Below are positions 39,400 through 64,000 of a stretch of DNA of 64,000 nt, piece by piece (positions within the stretch are counted from its first letter, which is position 1; each line of letters begins with the position of its first letter). The stretch is from Watersipora subatra. Taxonomy: Eukaryota; Bryozoa; Gymnolaemata; Cheilostomatida; Watersiporidae. The DNA is taken from positions 27,535,191 through 27,599,190 of the forward strand of contig NC_088708.1 of the NCBI RefSeq assembly GCF_963576615.1, read 5' to 3'. Position numbers and translations under genes: made by a program. The notes beneath the pieces are model-generated. The model was not told where the DNA came from and made no database searches. It worked only from the letters and a program-made list of their open reading frames with translations.

Positions 39400-39700
39400 C
39401 ATGTATGAAGGATTATCATATTGTTTGAAAAAGTGCTCAATAGTAAAACTAGAGCTGACTAAAATCAAATTTGAGTAAAAGTTACCAAAATTGTTGAAGC
39501 ATTTTACTACTAAATAGTTTCGTGCATAGCAAGTGCACTCTTCAGGTAAAATGACCAAAGGTTGGTAAAATGTATAAACGCAAGCTAAGAAATTATAGGT
39601 TTAAAATAAATAGGATTAAAAGACACTATAAACAAATGTTGTATGGTAACAGAATTCATGTAATGTAACCCAGTCTGTGCTTTCGTGCATGTATACATGT
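39400..39700 (-). repeat. Hammerhead-bearing retroelement remnant
   Basis: About 300 bp with no frame, holding the hammerhead at 39500-39553. In animals such type I hammerheads with a tiny stem III are typical of Penelope-like elements and of small non-coding retrozymes. No Penelope reverse transcriptase or GIY-YIG endonuclease is visible nearby, so this would be a solitary fragment. Confidence 0.5.
39500..39553 (-). ncRNA. Type I hammerhead ribozyme
   Basis: Read on the minus strand from 39553, all parts are present in order. Stem I: CATTTTAC (39553-39546) pairs perfectly with GTAAAATG (39507-39500). Core CTGAAGA at 39545-39539. Stem II: GTGCA/TGCAC with loop CTTGCTA (39538-39522), starting with the conserved G-C pair. 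Core GAAA at 39521-39518. A very short stem III (A-C-T with A-G-T and loop ATTT) ends at 39509. The predicted cut is after A39508, in the sequence GTA. Outside stem I, GGTAA (39482-39486) can pair with TTACC near 39564-39568 to close an internal loop. All invariant core residues fit the consensus, with A at the one free position of CUGANGA. Confidence 0.88.
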
Positions 39701-39709
39701 CGATATTAT

Positions 39710-40630
39710 TTCAGGCTCAACCTGTTTGACAGACAATTCCTTTTGCGCACGAACCATGCCTTTCTACAGTGGTTATGTTGAAAAAAGGAGCCTTCCAACC
39801 AGATAGCCAAATGGCAGAAAATCCTGGTCGAGTTTGGGTATACGCTAAGGCACAAAGCCGGTCTCAGCACAAGAACGCTGAGGAGCTCAGCCAGCAGACC
39901 TGTGAAGACTGTCAGCAATTCGTGTCTGTGACTAACAGATAGCTTGCCATGAGAGACCAGAGATCGCTGTAAAGACTCATGGGTAGCCCGTTCACTGTGC
40001 CAAAGGTCACCAGTATCGCCAAGACTCGTTCCATGGCAGCTGGGAGAGTCAGCCTAGGATCAACTGAGATCACCCTGGGATACTGTGGCACGGCTTGGTG
40101 AAGGCTTGGGGAAATGCCAAAGTGAAAGCTGACTCAGATGCAAGGCGCTGGCCAAGGAACTGGTGGCTGCTATGTACCACGCGGTTGAATGAGCTGGGAA
40201 GCTGACTCAGTAGCAGTTGAAATTAAGAGGTTAAGAACTCCGACAGCTGCATAAAATTTGTCTGTTCCTGGTGAATGGTAGCCGTGTACCTGGTGGAGTC
40301 GATGCCGGAAACTCCAAGAGAAAACAAGTGGATTGTGGTACTCACAGACCAATTTGTGAAGTGGCAGAATGCCTTAGCCCTTGCGGAGGCCATGGCTACG
40401 GTGGTGGCGAGGGCATTGGATGAATGGGTGTTTTGCTACATGGGTTCACCAGAGCAGATATACATTGAAAAGAGGCAAAGTTTGAGAGTCAACTATTGAC
40501 TTATCTGTGTTGGCTCTGGCGGGCGAAAAAAACTCCCACCACATCCTCCCACCTCCAAGCCAGTGGTGTTGTTGAACGAAACAACAGACAGCTGGGCGAT
40601 TCTTTGCGAGCATTACTGCTGATTTGAGGT
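39710..40630 (+). pseudogene. Gypsy-type RNase H and integrase remnants
   Basis: At about 39735-39900 frames read RTNHAFLQWL and then, after a shift, IAKWQKILVEFGYTLRHKAG, the end of a Ty3/gypsy RNase H domain. At 40275-40480 ESMPETPRENKWIVVLTDQF and GSPEQIY match the integrase core. At about 40530-40620 GVVERNNRQLGDSLRALL follows in another frame. Stops and shifts separate the pieces. The stretch 40630-41680 probably includes the integrase C-terminal region but holds no frame I can identify. Confidence 0.75.
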
Positions 40631-41688
40631 CAGGAGAAGAGGGACAGGTTGCTCCCTCAGCTGATAAGAGCGTATTGAGGTACATCGCACACAGCAACTG
40701 GAGAGACGGCTAACCTGCTAATACTCGGACGGAAGTTGCAGCTACCTGATCAACTGGAGTTCAGCACACTACTGACCGAGACTCAACTCTCGCATGAATG
40801 CTGAGATGCTGAGGGGGTGCACGCTATCCTCCATGAGGAGCAGATGGCCATCCAGCAGAAAGACTAAAAGGAGCCTCTACTGTATGCATGAGGAAACTTG
40901 GTCTGGCTCCAAAATAAGATAAGAAGACGAGGAAACAGCCCCAAGCTACAAGCCTAGTTTGTGGAGCTGTTCCAGATCATAAAAGCTTAGCTGAACCACA
41001 CTTGTTTGATAGAGCGACAGGACCAGTTTACGGTTCAAAGAGCCAGAGCCAACAGAAGCCATTTCATGTTTGTTCAGAAGAGCTTGGAAAAGCACCCACT
41101 ATCATGGAATCTAGGAGAGGGCCCAACATAAAAAGAGCCAAGAAAGCAGGGGACACAGGTTGTGTGTAATGCCGAGTTGGAGCTGGCAAAAGCAAAGGGC
41201 AGATACCTCTACCAATCCTGCCTTCATCAAAGAACCGGAAGCCAAACAGCAGGAGCTCCAGATGAGACAGGAGCAACAGAAAAATGATATTCCGGGAGAA
41301 CCAGCCCAGCCCTAGAACCTTTCATCAGCTTGGCTGCCAAGCCCAAAAAAGACTCCTGGAGCCATTCAAGATAACCCCTGACGAGCTTGGCTCACTCAGC
41401 CACTGGACCAGTATGGGGAGTGGACGGGGTGTTGATTCTGACACCCAACGGCGCAAAAGGAGACCATTTTGGCCAGGCTGCTTCCTTGAGCAACTCTGAT
41501 TCTAAAGACGGAGAAACTCATGTCGAATCACACCCGGTTGGCGCTTTGCCTTCCACCGATCGACCAGGAGCAGACTAAGATGCGAGAAGTCTAGATAATG
41601 AGGTCGGCAACACCAACCCTAGGTCCGGCTGATTATTCCACTGCCGACGAGTCATCAGGAACGACGTAGTCCCTAATGGGGAGGAGTG

Positions 41689-42149
41689 TGTAGTTGCATC
41701 CAGCCAGGCACTAACACCGAGCGCTCTAGTTGAAAGGCTACGAAGTAGTGGCATGCCTTATAAGCTGAGCAATCGCGTAATAGTCAGCTCAGCTACCTGA
41801 ATCAAGTCGGCAAGGCCATCCCAGCTGTTACGTACAAAGAACTCGGCTCGGCTAAATCAGTCAGATTATGACTTATATATCGGAGCCAAGTCATGTAGGC
41901 AAGACCAACTAAGAGTAAAGGAGGCAGAGCCAAACAAAAGAAGAAACGTATATAGAGGCCAGATGAGCCAAAAGAGTAAAAAATCGCTGGCAGTCTCTTA
42001 CATGCTGTTCTTTGTAATGTGCAAGCATTGAATACATGTATTTATATATTTATGCAAAATATATATCTATCTTATGGCCTTAACACTCGGTGTGTTTGTT
42101 TGACTTATCGGTTTTGTGGAAAGTAAAGGGCCGGGCAGAGTCCTTTACA
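41689..42149 (+). repeat. 3' LTR of the gypsy-type element
   Basis: Begins TGTAGTTGCATC after a purine-rich tract and ends CTTTACA, followed by ATAT. It is colinear with 36967-37297 over its first part. Confidence 0.75.
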
Positions 42150-42374
42150 ATATATTAAGACTAGCTGTGCTACCCGAGTATTAAAAATCAGCTTATAAAC
42201 AATGAGAGGTAATGAGAGTTGTCTGCCACTTGCTATTAGCCTGGCATGATGCCAATGAATATTTGAGTAAGCTTACTAATAAGAGCTACCCCTCTATGTA
42301 ACGCTGTTGTAATGAAAAGCGGTAGCGTATTTGCTCCCATTTAGCGACATATATGGCCTAGTGACACTATCAAG

Positions 42375-42440
42375 CTTGTGTGGCTGAATTGGTAAGGCGT
42401 CGGACTGGTGAATGGGAGGGTCTGAGGTCAAATCTTTTTG
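42375..42440 (+). mobile_element. tRNA-derived SINE head
   Basis: A box TGGCTGAATTGG at about 42380-42391 and B-box-like GGTCAAATC (one base short of consensus) at about 42426-42434, with spacing like that of a tRNA gene. No complete cloverleaf can be drawn, so this is a SINE head and not a tRNA gene. The 3' boundary of the SINE is not clear. Confidence 0.65.
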
Positions 42441-42732
42441 CGGTATGGATTCTTTATTCCAAGATTTTAATAGCTATATATAGACATATACGACGATGGA
42501 TAAATGCACAAACTTTAAGAAATATATATACATAGATACGCAATATACCAAATTAAATTTCAACTGTTCAAAGAGGAATACACCTGACCAACCTCGTGTT
42601 AAACGATTGCATAAATAATCAAACTGAAGTATTTTGTTAACTTTAGGCGAGTTATTTACTCAAACTAATCTTACACTATATGCCACTACGAGACATGATA
42701 TTGGTACTATTTAATAACAGTTGAACAGGTTA

Positions 42733-42738
42733 TTTATT
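42733..42738 (-). terminator. Possible poly(A) signal of cullin-2
   Basis: AATAAA on the minus strand about 390 nt past the cullin stop codon at 43130. Only motif and position support it. Confidence 0.4.
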
Positions 42739-43129
42739 AAATACTCTTGCACATGTACAATAATAAAGAAATATATTTTAAAGATGCAGAAAGTGTTCAT
42801 ATTCAACAATTAACACATACTGTTAATGCATAATCACATAGCATCCACGTAGGTACAAATAGTACAAAGTAATGCATTTTGACAAACTTTTTTGAAAAGT
42901 AACTAAGAAGACACTAAAACATCTTGACCTGCTATGTAATGAATAGAGATGTACAGCTGCATACAAAGGTTTCTCTACTAGCTATGTGTGACAGTAATGA
43001 ATACAGGAGAACAGTAGTAGTACAGGTTGATGGCGTTCTGGTATTAGGCATAGTCTACGAGAAAAGTTCAGAAGTGAGTTTGACAGTCTTTGCGTCCATT
43101 TGGGAAACAAACATACACTCCTTCGGTTA

Positions 43130-60998
<17,869 letters not shown>

Positions 60999-61137
60999 CT
61001 GAAATGTCCAACATACATGTAAGTAGATCTGGTGTGACATCTAGTCAAACTAACAGGTGATCAACGAGGCTGAGGAATACAAGAACAACTGCAAATGTAC
61101 AAGTTATATCATTCTCAGAGTTGATGGAATATGTCAT

Positions 61138-61388
61138 ATATATATATATACATGTATATATATATGTATATATAGCGTATAATAAATATATATCATCAAT
61201 ATATATCATCAATATATATCATATGTATATATATATACATCATATATATATATATATCATAGATATATATACCATATGTATATACATCATATATATATAT
61301 ATATATATGATGTATATACATCATATGTATCATGTATGTATGTATACATGTATATATCATGTATATCATATATGTATATATCATATAA
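61138..61388. repeat. ATATCAT-rich microsatellite
   Basis: Alternating AT runs interspersed with CAT and GTA, in the intron upstream of the first visible cullin-2 exon. Confidence 0.9.
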
Positions 61389-61389
61389 C

Positions 61390-61985
61390 TGTAGCAAACT
61401 GCAAACTGTAGCGAACATATCAGTGAGTGCAATGAGCTTTTATTCAACAATGTTAAATATAGATATAAAATAAAAATATGTCTTTAAATTTACAATGAGA
61501 TAAAAATTGAAAATGCTAACAAATTGCAAAGAAAGACACAGGCTATTATATGATATGATATTATAATAACCTGCTACAATAATACACCTATAATACACCT
61601 ATAATACACCTGCTATAATACACCTGCTATGATATTATAATAATATCATAGCAGGTGAAGTGCAAGCAATAGATATCAACTGGTAGAGATATTTCTCGGT
61701 TTCTCGATGCATATTTATTAAGAGATCTTTGACAAGTAAGAGCTAAGTTAGCAGACTTATTGCATCCAAAGGGTTTAATATCGGTCCACCATAAAAAGAG
61801 GGCAGAATATAGGTGACATCAGCTTCGTACATAATAGGGCTAAATTTGTCTTCCGAAAATCCGGACGAGCCATTTGAAAAATAGACCACCAGCCTCTATT
61901 TGAACGCCGCCTCCAATTGACCGCCACAATAGAGAAGGTTGAAAAATAGCACACCCTGACGTTCAATTAGAGGTTTTACGGTATA
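61390..61985. repeat. Family R repeat, 5'-truncated copy
   Basis: Colinear with about 7410-7904, ending GAGGTTTTACGGTA. It contains an inserted short tandem (ATAATACACCT) and a perfect 37-bp palindrome at 61621-61657 that the copy at 7.5 kb lacks. Confidence 0.7.
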
Positions 61986-63537
61986 TCATATATACATATC
62001 ATCCCACGACCAAACGAGCGGAGCGAAGTGTGGGAGTTTTTATGATAAATGCATGTGTACACAACTTACGAAAATTATTCATCAACAATGAGACAAACCC
62101 TTGTTGAGAAATTTTATCAACAAATTTAAGCATCGTTTTGTAAAGTCGTTGAAGTATAATAACGATACAAAACACATTTAAACCTATTTAAATATGTTAC
62201 CAAGTCTTTGTAAACCGTCGGTATTATCTTAAAACTTACCCACCTGATCGGATTATACACAAATAGACAGATTAATTTAGACGAAAATTGCCACGAAACG
62301 CTTGAAAAGCTCGGTTTAATAAAAGTTAAGACCGAAAATTGAAACGCCAATAAAGCCGTGCGACAGATAGTAGAACTATTTAGCAGTGTGCATTTCACGA
62401 GAAAACCGTGCTCATTTCATCAGTCTATGGCATTTTTTACTTGTAATCGAATTTATTCGAAGGTTTCTGTAATAAACATAGACCGTTTGAGGCGTAGACC
62501 GATCTAAAGGTACAAAATTGTGGTACACAGTTTATCAGCCTGTGTTTTTTGTCCAATCACCGAAAGTTTCATTATTTAAAGCGTTAGCTGAAATTCTTTA
62601 CACTTTATGTACAAGCTAGGGCCGAACTACAACGCCCCTTTATGACGAGAACATTCTTTATTTGGCTACAGTTTTAGACGCGTGAATGCTCATACTCGCT
62701 TTCTGTTAAAGATCACTTATCAAAACCATTCTACATTCAACGCAACCAACTTTCAAACTGTGTATAGTACACAGTAGCTTGCCATTTTACTTCTAATTTT
62801 GCATTTCAGAGTTATAATAAACATAGGTATATTTCTTTATTGTTGTTGAATTACATACATTACAGTAAATTAGGCCTACAGCTTTATAACACTTTTATAA
62901 CAGCTTTTATTTTGCTGCAGTTTGCAGAAATCTTCCAGACGCGTGAACGCTCATAGGTTTTCTATTATTGCTGTATTACTATATTAACAATATTGCTTAT
63001 TCTAATAATATCAGTGCATTTTACTTCTAATATTGGCCAACATTGCATTTCTCCTATTGCAAGGGAGAGATATAAACGTATAATATTTTCCTTTCATTAT
63101 TGCTGTTTGTCATGACCAAACACTTTTTAAATAGATTTTCTAAAAATCTATATAAATAACACAACTTCTCGATATTGCTACCTATGACGTTTTGAAATGT
63201 AAACAAAATTGTGCATTGGTTTTCTATTATTACTATAATAATAACATTGATTATTCTAAGAATATCAGTGCATTTTACTTCTAATATTGGCCAATATTGC
63301 ATTTCTCCTATTGCAGGGGGAAAATATAAACATCTTTTCCATTCATTATTGCTGTTTGTTGTATATAATAACACCCACACCCAGTACATTACAGCTACTA
63401 TTGCAGTTATCCTATTGCACTGCAGGGCCATTTGACTGCTAATATTGCATTTCTCAACCATCAGTACCCTTTCTTTTTTTGCCAATATCTCTGGCCATCT
63501 CTTTGGTCGTGGGCTGTATGACAGTGGAATTTCTAGT
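61986..63537. other. Intron or intergenic DNA with a direct duplication
   Basis: No exon was found. CCCACGACCAAACGAG near 62004 has a partial inverse (TTTGGTCGTGGG) near 63502-63513, which may mark the ends of an unclassified element. Inside it about 150 bp is duplicated directly (about 62958-63110 and 63220-63362). Confidence 0.4.
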
Positions 63538-63617
63538 ACATATATATATATATCATATATATATATCATATATATCACATATATATCATATATACATATT
63601 ACATATATATCATATAT

Positions 63618-63654
<37 letters not shown>

Positions 63655-64000
63655 AATATACCTATATATCATATATAAATTTGGTGAGAATTTTATTAAA
63701 ATTTGACTAAGCATAAAAATTACTAAAGGTTTCATATTACACAAAAGGTTTTATTATCAGATAAAATCCTTTATGCCGACTTTTAACCTATGCTTTATTG
63801 TATATCATATATACATGTATATATAAATCATATATATAAATCATATATATATTATATATATCATTTATATATATATATATCATGTATATATATATATATA
63901 TAAATTGTGTATATATAAATCATATATATATATATCTATATATAGATATATATGTATATATATAGATATTTATATTATATATATACAGCCATTATATATA
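63538..64000. repeat. ATATCAT-rich microsatellite to window end
   Basis: AT dinucleotide runs mixed with ATATCAT, broken by about 140 bp of ordinary sequence at 63680-63800, running off the end of the window. Confidence 0.9.

Larger units (their letters stand above)
36967..42149 (+). mobile_element. Decayed Ty3/gypsy-type LTR retrotransposon
   Basis: Two alignable direct repeats are the LTRs: 36967 to about 37297 (cut short by an AT tract) and 41689-42149. Both start TGTAG and share GGCATGCCTTATAAGCTGAG. The 3' LTR is preceded by a polypurine tract, GGGGAGGAG, at about 41679-41687. Flanking ATAT occurs at 36963-36966 and 42150-42153. Between the LTRs only parts of pol remain: an RNase H tail (about 39720-39920) and an integrase core (about 40270-40620), in several frames with stops. 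Gag, protease and reverse transcriptase of this element were not found. Other elements occupy 37300-39700. Confidence 0.75.

Noticed and set aside
42375-42440. A functional tRNA gene
   Set aside because: The B box is one base short and no acceptor or anticodon stem closes, so it is a tRNA-derived SINE head.
62126-62398. 90-codon minus-strand frame, tested as an upstream cullin-2 exon
   Set aside because: No resemblance to the cullin N-terminal repeats and no suitable splice sites; the missing exons are presumed to lie beyond 64000.

Overview
This is animal nuclear DNA: AT-rich, with short coding exons bounded by GT/AG splice sites, large introns, many DNA transposons and minisatellites, and no prokaryotic gene layout. 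Three conserved metazoan genes can be read exon by exon, all on the minus strand: an FKBP12-type prolyl isomerase (complete, 108 codons), an LRRFIP homologue (complete start to stop, 425 codons as assembled), and cullin-2 (all of the protein except roughly the first 170 residues, whose exons lie beyond the right edge). Divergence from the vertebrate proteins and the repeat content suggest an invertebrate, plausibly a lophotrochozoan. The species cannot be settled from the sequence alone.

Layout. 1-5.3 kb: a 24-bp minisatellite and two terminal-inverted-repeat (TIR) elements, one holding a nested Harbinger-like element. 5.4-13.3 kb: FKBP1, whose 6.35-kb third intron is almost entirely transposon. 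13.5-19.6 kb: two inverted ~0.5-kb repeats bracketing an unrecognised plus-strand gene with at least five exons. 20.8-35.6 kb: LRRFIP, with several nested elements in its introns. 36.6-42.4 kb: an intergenic block of retroelements, made of a hAT-like MITE, a decayed Ty3/gypsy element with two LTRs, a broken LINE with a restriction-like endonuclease inside it, a type I hammerhead ribozyme on the minus strand, and a tRNA-derived SINE. 43.1-61.0 kb: cullin-2, with an unusual density of minisatellites in its introns. 61.1-64 kb: AT microsatellites and dispersed repeats in the intron upstream of the first visible cullin exon.

The host genes share no obvious pathway: FKBP12 is a cytosolic peptidyl-prolyl isomerase, LRRFIP a coiled-coil scaffold that binds Flightless-I, and cullin-2 the scaffold of CRL2 ubiquitin ligases. 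The most interesting material is the mobile DNA. A well-formed hammerhead ribozyme lies at 39500-39553, and several nested insertions have their empty sites preserved elsewhere in the window, so exact target-site duplications can be read without a database.
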